Assembly (NCBI RefSeq): GCF_011745365.1
Contig: NW_024468910.1
Coordinates: forward strand, 1,888,068 to 1,952,067
Direction of reading: 5' to 3'
DNA from: Cryphonectria parasitica EP155
Taxonomy: Eukaryota; Ascomycota; Sordariomycetes; Diaporthales; Cryphonectriaceae
DNA: 64,000 bases
Part shown: piece after piece, positions 9,271 to 21,441 of the stretch
How the letters are laid out: every line of letters begins with the position of its first letter
Numbering within the stretch: position 1 is the first letter of the stretch
Program-made: the position numbers and the translations under genes
Notes under the pieces: generated by a model
The model's input: only the letters and a program-made list of their open reading frames with translations
Told to the model about the DNA's origin: nothing
Databases searched by the model: none

Positions 9271-11889
9271 AAGACAGCCAGATTGTAGTAAGACGCTTGG
9301 TAATAGATCGATGACGCTTTTTGGATCGGCAGGTCGGTCGGTGGTCGGTGGGTCGGGGTTTAGAGGCGCTGGGCCCGGGGAGTGCTCGATTTACTTGCTC
9401 GGTCTTTTGATGGTTCGGACCGCAATCCGGTGTGTGGTCATCCCCGTTGACGCTGTCGATGATTATCTTGTAATTGTTCTTGTTGTCGTTGATGATGTGA
9501 CTGTTTCTATTATTCCTTGTCGCTGTCAAAGTCTCTGGTTGCCGACGAACAACTAGGAAATAATCTGTAGAGAGAATCACCTACTTCATTAGTGCAGCAG
9601 CTTGCTTTTGACGTAGGTAGGCCATAGCAAACAACTGAAAAAACATAGGAAAGGGGGGGGGGGCGCGGGGGGTCGGCGGGGGTGGCGAAACACGCTTCAA
9701 TACTGCACAGATTTCAGGGCACAACAAGTGCAAAGTGTTCTGTGGGGAGAGACAGACATGCATCAATCATTTTATTCATCGTAATGCTGAGATAGAGGGT
9801 GTATGGAAAACAGAAAACAAGGCAATGCACAACAACAAAAGATGGGGTCAGGATGGTCAGGATGGGTCAGGATGGTCAGGATGAAGATGGAACAAACCCA
9901 TTCTGGCCAAAGGGCCAGAGAGGGTGGTGGTTTTGGGTTTGGGTTTGAAGAGGCGCTGAACATCCACTGCAAGCTTGAGGGCTCCCTCCCCCATTGCCCA
10001 CTGGGGCCTGGCAACAGGGTGGACAGTTCAGTGATCCTATTGGCGCGAGCCAGCAGGGGTCTTGTTTCCCCTATACCATAGTACTTGATTGTATGGTCTG
10101 GGTCTCGCTGTCCAAAGAGAGGTTTGCATGCATGCTTGTTGATGATGATGATGATGAGGAGGGCCTGTTGAGAGTTTTATCTTGTCACTGTCGTTGTTGC
10201 TTGTCATATTCTTCATCAACATCTTCATCCCCCGCATGCGATGTGACGTGGACCCCAAAGACCTGTGCTCAGACAGACAGTTGTGGACCCTTTGAGTGGT
10301 TTCGGGGGAGGGGAGAATATGAGCCCATGGGGCTTTGAAGGCTCTGAAACAAGAGAAGGGGGGAAAAAAAAAAAAGAAAGACTCGACCCTGCCTGTCAAC
10401 ATCATGCAAGCCCTCTCTCTACAATCAATCAAAATCGAAGGGTTATTCTTCTGTTCTATTAGCTTTTACATGTGAACAATACATCGTCATCATCATCCTT
10501 CTCTTCCTCCACAAGATACAGTAAGTGTTTCTCACCACACACCCTCCCTCAACGTCCGTCCAGCTGCTTCTTCTTCCTCTTCTTGTTCATCTTCTTCTTC
10601 TTCTTCTCCTTGTTCATCATCATCATCTTCTTCTTATTCATCTTCTTCTTCTTCTCCTTATTCATCTTCTATTTCCTCTTCCTGATGATGACCTAACCTA
10701 ACCTAACCAGGGCAAGGATGTGTAAGATGAGATCTGTAGATAGCACCTTACTACTACTATCTAATTACCCGGCCGAGTACCCATTCGCAATCTAGCTCGT
10801 ACATGATGTAGTGACAGGTTATCCATCTCTGGTCCGCTCTCCCTCGCGCCCCCCCCCCCCCCGCACACCACAGAACACTGCCCTGCTTTTGCCCAGCCGT
10901 TAGTACTATCTTGTACTGGCTGAACTAGGTTCCTTCTGGTCTCTGGTCATATGCGCCCGCATCCCTGATCCCAGGCCAGTCCCCTGTCCCGTCCCCATTC
11001 ACAGGGGCACGCTGTGGGCTTGTCTCAGGCCCATTCTCAACTTGTCCCGTCGAATCTCTGGACTGGTCTGGACTGGAATGCCACACGCGAACCCTCCTCT
11101 TCTCCTCCTGCTCCCTCATCTTCCTTTCTTTTTCCCTTCTCGTACCTGACCACCAACAAACCTGCACGCTACGCCCACACGAGACTTGCTACCGCTGCGC
11201 ACTTGCACTTGCGCTCCCGCTGTGCTGCAGCTTTGCCTCCCCCCTCTCCCTCCTCCTCCTCTTCTTCTCCTCCTCCTTTTCCCCATCTCTTATCCCGCCG
11301 CCTTCTCTTGTTTTCGTTATTATTATTGTCATTGGTCCGATTTCAATCAGATTGGGATCTGACCTGCCAAGTTTGACCCAAACGAAAAGTAAGGAAGCAA
11401 GAAATAAACCAAAAACCCACGATCCTTAGATCCAGCCTTCCTTTCTTCCCCCTCCCGGCCTTTCTTCTCTCTCCTCCTCCTTGGTCTGCGAAGTTCACCT
11501 CCATCACACTGTCTTGTGTGTCTCGATTTCTCATCCGGAATCACGCCTGTCCTTCCGTACCAGCATCCACCCACGCCGAACCGGTACTTTGATCCAACGA
11601 CAGACAACCAGCACTCGCTTTTCTTGTATTTGACGATACAGGTCAGAGAGAGACCTGCAGTGGAATCGCATATATTCTCGTTTATCTTCTCCCCGTCTGC
11701 TTGCCTGATTGTTGGCTTTCCGATGCGCTCTCAAAAGATAACCCCTTCGAAACGACCACCACACATATCCAGGCCTACGGGTATGCAGGAGCCTTCCTCC
11801 TTTTACCTTCCTCTCGCTTCTGATCACCAAGCAGCTTGGACACACCTGGGATAGTCCGTTTTTCTGGTTATCAGAGTCACTGCGCAGAT
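9271..11889. other. Long intergenic region between divergent genes, including the palI promoter
   Basis: No convincing gene is seen. Contents: an 11-G run (9653-9663); a short minisatellite of TCAGGATGG-like units (9847-9882, about four copies); CTT/CAT-type microsatellites (10480-10690); three CTAAC-type units near 10693; a 14-C run (10849-10862); and a strongly CT-rich stretch from 11070 to 11500 that probably belongs to the palI promoter and leader. The many reading frames here are low-complexity artefacts. Confidence 0.55.
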
Positions 11890-12017
11890 GTAAGTGGAAA
11901 CCTTTTGTACTTTGTTTCTTTCTCTCCCTTCTCTTCTTCGGTCCCTACTCTCTCTCTGCAATTTCGTCGTTTACACGATGCAACTGCTAACCTGTCCAAT
12001 CCTTGGGTTCTTGACAG
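11890..12017 (+). other. Probable 5' UTR intron of palI
   Basis: A GTAAGT donor at 11890, a GCTAAC branch-like site and a pyrimidine-rich TTGACAG acceptor ending at 12017 lie 13 bases before the palI start codon. The intron would remove most upstream ATGs near the start. Confidence 0.5.
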
Positions 12018-12030
12018 CAAAACCGCCAAG

Positions 12031-14084
12031 ATGATTCGTGCTTCAACCCCCGTAGCAGTCCTTTTAACCATAGCCTTTGGGCTGCTACTGGTCGCAACTC
12101 TATCCACTCCAGTAATCAAATCTATTGTGCTCGGATCGGTGGACGATGTTACATTTGGTGTGTTGGGCTACTGCACCAAGACAGGGTGTACTTTGGATAT
12201 TGAGTATGATGCTGGTATGTTCTCTGTCCAAATTCCCATTCTTTTCCTTCCATGCGCCCTGTTTTGTGAGGAACAACAGATGCCGAGTAGATGGGTGCTA
12301 TTCATCATGCGCAACAGCGCTAACTACTGGAACAGCAAGCATCACAACGACGTCCGATTTCTCGATTTCGCAGTCGATACGATCAGCCGTGTCCAAACTT
12401 CTGATCGTCCACCCTGTGGCTGCCCTCGCCACTCTGATCTATGCCGTCCTTGCTGTCGTCTCCCACCTACATTCCCCCTCCCACTCCTCGAGATATCTAC
12501 TCCTCATGTTTATCTATGGCCTGGTCTCGTTCCTTGTTTGTCTTCTGGCCTTCTTGACCGACATCATCCTGTTCAACCCCAATGTCGCCGCCGGCACGTG
12601 GATTGTGCTGGCAGCGACGGTGTTGACGTTAATCGCCGCAATTTTCTCCTTTGCCATGATGAAGAGCCTGGCCGGGCGGAAAGCTCGACAGAGGAACATA
12701 CAACAAAACGCAGAAATGAGCGGCGAAAATTACTACAACCGCCAAAGAACCCTCGCAGGTCCTTCCGAGACCCAGCCCACCGTCCCCTCGATCTCCAACA
12801 CGCAGACAGCGACCATGGGTGCAGGGCTGGCCACCTCATTCGATAAGGAGACGTCGGAAGACAGTATCCCCCTCACCCAACGGTCGCCGACAGAGAGATC
12901 CCCGAATGTCGGCCCAGTGGAACTACGCAGCTCCGAAGCAGCCTACAGTGGCCCCGTCGGACCTCGTAGACAGCCCCTGCGCGATCCCTACGGCAATCCT
13001 ATCAACGGTCCTCCAGGCATGAACAACGACGCCTATGGAATGCGCCGACCTTCGCAGGAATCCACCAGCCGACCGCGCGGTCGCGGTATGGGCCCGGGCA
13101 TGCCTGCTGGGTATCGCGGACGGGGCGGCTACGGACCTCCGAGGGGTGGAGGAGGTCCTATGGGTATGGGTCGTGGTGGTTACGGCCGAGGTGGTGCTGG
13201 TCCGGGTGGGTACTACGGGCCACCACCTCCAGGAGCGCGCGGCGGCGGCGGATATGGGTATGGGAACCGTGCTGGGTACGGCGGGCCCATGATGCGCGGC
13301 GGAAGGCCACCACAGCCACCCCAGCCGCCACCGCAGCAGACGCCAGCAGCAGCCTACTATGGCGAAAGATATGAGGCCTTTCAGCCTGCTCCGAACCGAG
13401 ATTCCGACCTGCCAAGAGCCGAGTCCCCTCCCCCTTTGCCTGGCACCGTGGTCGACGACATGAGCGTGGACCAACATAACCCATCGCCGCCCACGCAGTT
13501 CCGAGATAGCGACGCCGACATTGTTGGTATGATCGGTTTACAGCAAGGCAGAGCCACACCATCGCGTGCACACGATACTATGATGAGCGGCAGTCATTAC
13601 AGTCAACCCGATGAGTAAGCCCCCTCCCTCTTCTCTGTCTCTTTTTTTTTCTCCCAATTCTTGCGATTCGATCTGTACTGACATTTGACATAGTCAATAC
13701 GTGTCGTCATCCCCCCGCTTTGCATGGGATCAAAATACAGGCCGGAACTCTCCTGTCTCGCCCACAATTCGTCAACACCCGTCTGCCCTACCTGCGCCTT
13801 TACAGACGGGCGGCAGCCCCAGTCCTAGGCCGCAGCCTTCCCAGGAGGTAAACTACATCGAGGACATTGACCCTCGCTTCATCGACCCGCCACCAGCAGC
13901 CACGGGCAGCCCATCTCCACCCATTTACCATGCAGCCGACCCGACCTACGGCAACATGCTTCCTCCTGACCGTGAGAGCAGCCCAGCTCTGACTGACTAC
14001 TCGCGTTTCACATCCATATCGCAGCGAGGCCCCAACCGTCGCTACTCGAATGGGTCCGAGACAGCGCCCTATACTCGCCCATAG
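12031..14084 (+). CDS. palI: pH-response regulator PalI/Rim9 (SUR7-family membrane protein)
   Basis: Exons 12031-12214, 12318-13614 and 13694-14084 give 623 residues; both introns have canonical borders and fit the phase. PalI/Rim9 assists the PalH/Rim21 sensor at the plasma membrane in alkaline-pH signalling through the Pal/Rim pathway. The first 170 residues show the family's four hydrophobic segments: VAVLLTIAFGLLLVATLSTP near the start, then LLIVHPVAALATLIYAVLAVV with the characteristic HLHSPSHSSRYLL motif, then two further spans around FLVCLLAFLTDIILF and TWIVLAATVLTLIAAIF. A basic SLAGRKAR segment opens the cytosolic tail. The tail is long and disordered, with an RGG/GGYG-rich block (about residues 345-425) and Pro-rich C-terminal repeats of the form SPSPRP. 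Fungal PalI proteins usually carry such long tails. The start is the ATG in AAGATGA after the leader intron. Confidence 0.92.
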
Positions 14085-16611
14085 TACGGCTCACGGCGCT
14101 GGCAAAAAAACAAAAAAAAAAAATTATGGCTGGGATGTCGAAAGTGTCATGTTTGGCCACATGATCGATTACATGCTGGGAAACTTTACCGACTATTCGT
14201 TGCAGCCGGAAAACCTGCCTGCTCAGGGATGGACTACTCAGGCCCATGGGTCCTCGAGGTGATTACCTTCACTTAAGGATACATAGACGATCATGTTGTT
14301 TGGGGTTTGGATCAGCCCTTCCCCCTTACCATCGGAACAGGTTTCGAATTGTCTTCATTTATGTACCCCTCTTCTGAACTTTTCTTGTTTTGTTTCTCTT
14401 TCTTCTGCCCCTGGCCAGGGCCACAGATACCCATACGGCCACGTCTGGTCCAGGTGTACGTGCACGCATGCACATACACACGCCTACCTCGTCCTGTCGC
14501 TGAGTGTCAGCATACCATGAAGGGGGGAGGGGGGGGGAATGACCTAAGACGTCCTTTTTTTTTTTCCTCCTCTTCTTTCCTGGGCTTTTTTTTTTTTTTT
14601 CATCGCCCTTTTCGGATTATAGCACCGAGACGATACAATTGGAGTTTAGCATGGGCGGCATCACCAGCATACAATCTGCATTATCGCGGACAGAACCTTT
14701 TGACGGCAATCGGGGACTACAGAGACCATTCCTCATCGACTCACATTTGTCACACCTTTTTTTTTTTCCTGCCCTTTAACTTCTATACGCAAGTGGGACC
14801 ATATCATATCACTTCCAACACCATTGAACACCGACCTTCCGGACACAGACCTTGTATATCTTCCTGCCACACACCACCCCCCTTGTATTTCGTGGCGCTG
14901 CTTGTACAATCTTCTGGGACTGGCTCTGCTTCTCTTTTTCTCGACCTTCCCTTCACAAATGTATACTCATGGCGGCGACGACGAATTAAAAAAAAAAATG
15001 GCTCTAGGAGGGTGGTACTTACACACAGTATGAACCCATCCTCTCGCTTGACCGCTTAAAAAAAAAAAAAAAACGTCGAGACGGACATTACAAATATTGC
15101 AACGATACACGACTGTCCCGGCAGATGCTTGGAGTTCCTGCGGCCTTGGAGGGCTAAAGATCTTGCAGGTCATCCAGTCCGCCCGTAAAGGTAAAGGGAG
15201 AGGAACAGAGACTGGGCCGAAGGCAGGAATGCTGTGTCAGGGTCACAGCCACGGCCATTCACATCCCTCGGCTATGTTGGGAGATATAGAACTCTCTCAG
15301 ACGGCATTTCCCTCTTCCTCTTCTGGTGAAAAGGCTTGAGCTCGGATAGGGGCATAAAACAGAGTGATCATTACTTCTGCATGGATTATGGCCGACTGGG
15401 AGAGGGGGAGGGGTCATTTACCTCGGTTGGGTCTTGTGTGGGTTGGGGGCAACGACATTAACAATGAGATGTTCTCTATTAAGAGTATTTGATCTAAAAT
15501 CTAGGCTCCCCCTGGCTAAGACGATAGGATATGACGTGTTGGATAGTCCGTTACTACGTGGGAGGATAGAGGCATAGCTTTACTGGAGACTTCAGCAGAG
15601 CATGCCTATAACAGGGGAATCTGGACTGGACAAGGACTAAAAATGAACCCAAATGAATACTGAATCAACCCCTCATGCCATTGCAAGCAGGTCTCATGTG
15701 TAATGATGCCCTGAGTGTTCCTCACTCCCTCAGCCTTGTCCCCCTATGACATTGGTGGGGCTTTGTCATGCTGCTGGTGGCCGTACCACAGTACACCGCG
15801 ACGCTGAGGAACACATAGTAGGATGAAAAGGTTCAGTCAAGGTGGTGTTGAATATGATCCTTGGGTGAATTGTATTGTCAATCTGATATCAATTCTGCAC
15901 CTAAGAAGAAAACTAAAGGGGGAACTGGAAAAGAAGGGAAAGAGAAAAGCATGAGGGTAAAAGAAGGGAGGAAAATGAGAATGGGAATCTCAGTTCTAAG
16001 AGCCCAAGGCTGTTGGTTAGTGGGTGGGTTGCGCCCTGCAGATCCCTCAAAAGCCCACCAGGTAAAAGAAGGTTACATACCACCTATGCACAACACCGCC
16101 TCTCCCAAAAAAGATCCGGGGCCGCAGCCGCTCTCCCCACAAGATCCATCCATCCCCCACCCCAAACCCAACCAGCCTCATCATGGGCCCTCCCCGCATG
16201 TTTGTCCACCAGTCTGCTTCATCTTTACAATTTCCTGATGTCTTCACCTCCTTGCTCCAGCAGATGATGGCTCTCCTTGTCAGACAACTATTCAGCCATC
16301 CATCCATTCTTGGCCACTGCCCCAAGGTTTGACTGCAAGTGCCACTCTTGGACCACTTGCATAGGCCACCAAAAGAGACAGAGAGAGAGAGAGAGCAGAG
16401 CAAAAAAACAGCCTTCTTGCTCAACTCAATGCATTGTTTCTTGCTCAACTCAATGCATCGTTTCTTGCTCAAACCCTTTCTTTAATACCCTTTTTTTTTC
16501 TTTTTTTTTTTTTCTGGTCTTTGCCTTCTCTGTCATGAGTATCTGGCTCATAAGGCCCCGACAGTGTCTTCCCTGGATTCACATTTCGTTGACAATCGTC
16601 TCGGGTCCTCC
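14085..16611. other. Intergenic region, no gene seen
   Basis: The first several hundred bases are probably palI 3' UTR. Poly-T and poly-A tracts occur at 14562-14600, 14757-14768 and 15056-15073. The rest, to the end of the minus-strand gene at 16612, has no frame with protein-like composition. A direct repeat of CTTGCTCAACTCAATGCAT occurs twice around 16417-16461. Confidence 0.5.
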
Positions 16612-18732
16612 CTAGAAGTTCACGGGTCCGTTGCGGGGTTGGTAGGTCTTATTGTTCTGAGGGGGGTTGGTGGATGTCTGTTGGGCTTGCTGTGGGCGGC
16701 CGTGGCCTGGCGGTGTCATGAAGGGGTCCGAACCTCTCGTGCAGGCCCACATCTCATCATCCTCGGGCCGCTGGGTGTCCTTGACCTCTTGCTGCATGCT
16801 TGAGAGGCGACCGCTGTCACACAGGTATCTTCCGAGCGCCGAGTAGGCCATGCCCAGGAGTGGTTCGATCACCTCATGGGTGGGCCAGTCGTTGAATATC
16901 TCGATGTTGAAGTCATTGGGCTTGCCTATCGTGTCACATTTGAGGGCGGCATCAATTGCAGCCTCGCGCGTGGCCGCGTCGCTGGCGCCCAGCTCCTTGT
17001 TCCGAACTCTCTGGCGGAGCTCCTCAAATCGCTCATCCCAGGTCTTGGTCATCTCAGCCGTTCCCGCATAAAATGCCACCCTGTGACGTGCGTCCCGCCG
17101 CCGACGCTCCTCTTCGGTCACTTGCTGACGGCGACTGCATGCAGACCGCAGCTGAGACATTAGGTCAGAGTTGTCCTCGGGGGCGTCAATGCACGTCAAG
17201 GGGTTATAGCCAGGCGGGGTATCTCCGTTGTAGTACTGTTTGACGCGGTCAGCAACTCTAGACTCCCGTAGGGGAGTCGTCCAGCTGCGCTGCTTGATGT
17301 CCTCATATCCGTGGCCACATTGAAATGAGGATGGGCGGGATGCCGGCTGAGGCATCGCTGGTTGGAATGTTCCTGGCTGGGACGTCGTTGTCTGGTGCGC
17401 CGCCGGATGAGGCAGCCCTGGGGGAGGTCCCGTGGTCTGAGGCACTCCTGGTAGAGGTATCGTGGGCTGGTGCATTCCTGGCTGAGGCATGTGCGGCTGT
17501 GACATCCCTGGCGGAGCCTTTCCTGGCTGTAATAGTCCTGGCCGAGGGGGCATCATGTGCTGGTGCGTGCTGCTGGGTTGAGGCATCGTTGCTGCAACAG
17601 GCTTCATCGGGTACTCGGGGCTCCGCACCATGGCTGCCAAGTCAACCAGTTCCTCTGGATTTATATCGAAATGAGACTCGTCGACTGGGAGAGGCGGGAC
17701 GGGAGGAAGCGTCTGCAGCGCCCGGTAGGGTCCCTCAAGGGTGGCAGCCTTGTACTGTCTCTGGCCAGGCGGACCAGCAGTCAGGGGCCGAGGCGCGCCG
17801 TACCCACCGGAGCAGCCACCGGGCTGGGACGTGTTGTTGATGTGGCCGTGGGCGGGATGGTGGTCATTGTGATTATAATCATTGTGGTCTCTAAGACCCC
17901 AAGGACTCGAACTAGAAGGGCTGGAATATTGGCCACCTGGTCCGCTGGCGTTCTGCATGTGATAGGCGGGGGTGACAGGACGACCCCTGTGAGCTGCAGG
18001 CCCGGTAGGTGTAGGTCGAGCACTCTTACGGCCGCGATCGAGGACTCGCTGGGCTGCCTGCTGGTGACGATTCGGGTATGATGCCAGATTGGTCAGAGCT
18101 TTGACGCTGTGGTGGCGCATATTACCGGACCATTGGTCATCGTGGCCGCTGGCGTTTCCGCCGCCTCGGACTGGTGTGACCTGATCCTGTGGAGTTCGGA
18201 TATGTTTGTCCCTGGGAGGCCCCTCATGAAAAGGGGTGGTTGGCTTTGACATGTTCATCAAGGCTTCGGTAGCGATTCGCTCTTGAAATGTTAGGGCGGC
18301 AACGGGGTCGGCAGCGCGTTCTCGGTTCTGCTGCAGAGGGGAATACTCCTTCATGATAGTAGCAGTGGACGGAGGAGTGGGCTGGCGCTGTTCGTAAGGC
18401 GCATTGGCCTGGACGAACTGGTCGAGGGCAGCAATGTCGTCGGAGACGATGGGAGGACACCTCTTGGCACGACCTCTCTGGGCAGGAGCTGGTAGCTGGC
18501 TGGCGACCTCGGGGTTGAAGATAGAGCCAACAGTGGTGTAGGTCGTCTGCCGACTCGCCTGCTGGCCCTGCTCAGAGGGGATCGTGGACTTGGAACTGGA
18601 ACCAGAGGACGGCGTGTCCATAGCTGCCACCTCCAAGACTGGGTCTGGGTCTGGGTCTGAATCTGTCCGACGGTGCTGCACTTTCCTTCGCGTCAGACTT
18701 GTGCACGGCAGTTGGCAGGAACGGTAATGCAT
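16612..18732 (-). CDS. Hypothetical Pro/Gln-rich disordered protein, up to 706 residues
   Basis: I do not recognise the family. The frame is uninterrupted from the ATG at 18732; a second ATG at 18621 begins MDTPSSG and may be the real start, because the first 37 residues include a DPDPDP run and look like translated leader. The protein is mostly disordered. Residues about 385-470 hold a tandem Pro-rich repeat of 8-10 residues (variants of QPGMxQPxxPxPGxPQ). The C-terminal 200 residues look folded and charged, with a helical block (EERRRRDARHRVAFYAG... WDERFEELRQRVRNKE) and a Trp/Pro segment (FNDWPTHEVIEPLLGMAYSA). Basic patches (RGRAKR, DRGRKSARP) suggest nuclear or nucleic-acid contact, which is only inference. 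Such length and composition suggest a conserved filamentous-fungal protein. Confidence 0.65.
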   Translation of the reverse strand: MHYRSCQLPCTSLTRRKVQHRRTDSDPDPDPVLEVAAMDTPSSGSSSKSTIPSEQGQQASRQTTYTTVGSIFNPEVASQLPAPAQRGRAKRCPPIVSDDIAALDQFVQANAPYEQRQPTPPSTATIMKEYSPLQQNRERAADPVAALTFQERIATEALMNMSKPTTPFHEGPPRDKHIRTPQDQVTPVRGGGNASGHDDQWSGNMRHHSVKALTNLASYPNRHQQAAQRVLDRGRKSARPTPTGPAAHRGRPVTPAYHMQNASGPGGQYSSPSSSSPWGLRDHNDYNHNDHHPAHGHINNTSQPGGCSGGYGAPRPLTAGPPGQRQYKAATLEGPYRALQTLPPVPPLPVDESHFDINPEELVDLAAMVRSPEYPMKPVAATMPQPSSTHQHMMPPRPGLLQPGKAPPGMSQPHMPQPGMHQPTIPLPGVPQTTGPPPGLPHPAAHQTTTSQPGTFQPAMPQPASRPSSFQCGHGYEDIKQRSWTTPLRESRVADRVKQYYNGDTPPGYNPLTCIDAPEDNSDLMSQLRSACSRRQQVTEEERRRRDARHRVAFYAGTAEMTKTWDERFEELRQRVRNKELGASDAATREAAIDAALKCDTIGKPNDFNIEIFNDWPTHEVIEPLLGMAYSALGRYLCDSGRLSSMQQEVKDTQRPEDDEMWACTRGSDPFMTPPGHGRPQQAQQTSTNPPQNNKTYQPRNGPVNF

Positions 18733-21399
18733 GTGCTGCTTACCTGATGATGTACAGCGGTCGTACTAGACACGCCTAGTGTTCCAGAAGGGAATTGCGT
18801 TCAACCTCAGGGGGGTGAGAAGACAGAGGAGTATCGGTTGGCTGACGATGTGGGTGGGATACAACCTGCAGAAACCAAGGGAAAAGAGGAGGAAGGATAA
18901 TGATCTGTTTGAGACCGCAGAGATTTCAAAAGGGGGAGAAAGTGCAGGCAGTCCTGTTTTAAAAGCTAGGGAAGGAACAATGATGCTAACGACATCTAGT
19001 AGTCCGATGGTCACTGCCCTCAGCTATCCCTACTCCACCTGATGTAGGATGGTGAATGATGAGCGGACCAACAAACAAATACCGTGACTGTTTTTGGTGT
19101 GGGCACGACCACAGTGCTTGTGTACCTGCAGGCAAGGAAGTGGGCTTTATTAACGCATAGTCCCTGGTGAATGAGGTCAGGAAGAAAGTTACGTGTTATG
19201 GATTTCTTTTCTTTTTTTGAGTTGGGGGGGGGGGGGTGGGACTCAAGGTATCTCAGGGTAACGATGTTGTTGATGAAGTGTGAAGGAGAGGGAACTGTGA
19301 AAATGTGGAAAGGCACACTTTTGGAATATGGAGGCAGCTGTTTGTGATGGTCTCGTCGTTTGCCCTCCCCACTATAAAGGAGGTGTGGAGGAGGAGAGAG
19401 AAGTCAAGATGGCCCCCGCATTAGCTTGACAGGTTGAGAGAGATTGACAGATTAACAAGTTGATGGGTGACAACTTGATAATTCGACCATTTTTTGGCAG
19501 CTTGACAAGTTTAGGCTACAGCTGCATCACCTCATCTCTGCTGCAGGCCTGCATAATAACATCCACTACCTACCAGTAGCAATTACCCAACAGTGAAGTC
19601 CACAACAGTCTTCACCACATACCGTGTATATGCCATGGATGCATCAGGTCACTCTTGCGGGCTCCTGACAACAGCTTCAACAGGTATTATCCTGCAGGTC
19701 ATGCAAAGGTATGCTCAGAACATCTGCCCCTCACCCCGCTCCCTCTGGCATGCCACTTTGCGCAACACCTCGACAAACGGGCAGTGTTATCCATGCATCA
19801 GAAACTCGGCAAAAGAAAGCATGCATGCATGCCAATCATATTCCTGCCCGTTTGTTCCTGGCGAGGCTCTCCTCACCACAAGAACGAACGTTCCACGGGG
19901 AAACGAAAAGGAAAACAGGCAAGGAACACGGTCAGCTCACCATCGCTCAGAACGGCCCATCCCACGCCATCCAATGAACATCCGAGATGCTACTGCTGTG
20001 CAAAGAAAGAATACAAGAAGAAGAAGCAAAGAAAGTAAACCCGTGGCTGACAACTGGGTGCTAGCCTTCTTCAACGGTCAACAAGAATACGTTTGCGGGG
20101 GAGATGCGGTGCGAGTTGGGATAGGCCATCGTACCGTTGCAACGTTCTTACAATCCTTTTAGAACGATCATACTCGGGAACCCGGAACCTGCCGCCTCAG
20201 GATATAGATATTTTTGCAACAACGATACTTATGAGCGTCCCAGCCCGGTATCGACGGCTGGGCAACCACACCTCCAGACCATCCTGGAGAGTAACAAAAC
20301 CATACAGCTGCTTTCATTACCCCCCCCCCCCCCCAAAAAAAAAGAAAAGAAAAGAAAAGAAAACGGACCACTTGCGCCACCGTGGAATCCTGCGAATGCC
20401 TCGACGCAAGATACCGTACCAGATGCCAGCCTGGGGGTGATGTCTCTCTTCCGTGAGCTTGTACCGTTGTCTCGTGCATTTGTGCCTTTTCATGGGTTTC
20501 ATGCCGTTACACAGCGTGATTCAAACTGATAAGGACGATGGACGAAGGGGAAACACAGGGAGAGGATCGGAGCCAGAGGATTGGGACACGCCATGTTACC
20601 TGACCTTGGAAGAAAAACGCCACATTGACGCAGTTCTGCAGGGCCAAGACCCCAGAACATGAGGGAGGAAAAAAAAGAATCGTCGAGAATACTTGGGGGC
20701 GATGCGCGCCGTGATCTTGCTCAATGTCACTGTCCCTTCATGCTGATGGCCTATGCTGAAAATAAGAAATCCGGCCATCTTGAGAAGCAAGCTGTCATGG
20801 TGTTCTCCTACAAGTGGAAGAGGACGGACCCAACCGCCCGTCCTGGTCCGGTCTGCCATAGAAATTTTGTTCTATGCGTCGTATTGTGCATAAAACATGG
20901 GTTTGCCTTGTGACAACAATGTGCTAGTTGTTATAATGATAGCAGGGTATTTCCGGGAAGTTGGTATCTCCGTTCGTGAAAACCTGGTGAGACCACCCTC
21001 ACAACTGGCATGGGAATCATAGTATCAATGGGCAGGCAGGTCAGCCTAATTTGATTTCCAAGTAGGGGCAAGCATTTGAAATAGGCGGAGTGTTGAAATA
21101 TAGGACTGTAACCGGACAATGTAACCCAAATCGGCAGCCAATGAGACCTTTTTTTCTTCCGAGGGTGCTGCGCAGATGTTTACAGCACTATAACGCGGAT
21201 TGGTGCCGTATTTTCAGAGCTCCCCATGCCTGCATGTCTGACTAGCCTTGAAGTTCCAAGGCGGTCGCCTGAGATGGTGCGCATGAACACCTGCAGATCT
21301 GGTTGACGGCCAGTCCTCGATCATACACAGAGGTGGCTGGGAGCTTGAGGATTGAGCCGCGATAACATGAATCGTAGCATGGAAAGGATCAATGAGAGC

Positions 21400-21441
<42 letters not shown>

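Noticed and set aside
10690..10712. Telomere tract from CTAACCTAACC units
   Set aside because: Only three short CCTAA-type units that do not match the TTAGGG telomere repeat; too short to call a telomere remnant.
14307..15059. A 250-codon plus-strand frame
   Set aside because: Its sequence is translated poly-T/poly-A and pyrimidine-rich 3' UTR, with poly-Phe and poly-Lys runs and no domain-like pattern.
19593..20162. A 189-codon plus-strand frame
   Set aside because: Residue composition resembles random sequence, no motif or splice-supported extension, and competing frames overlap it.
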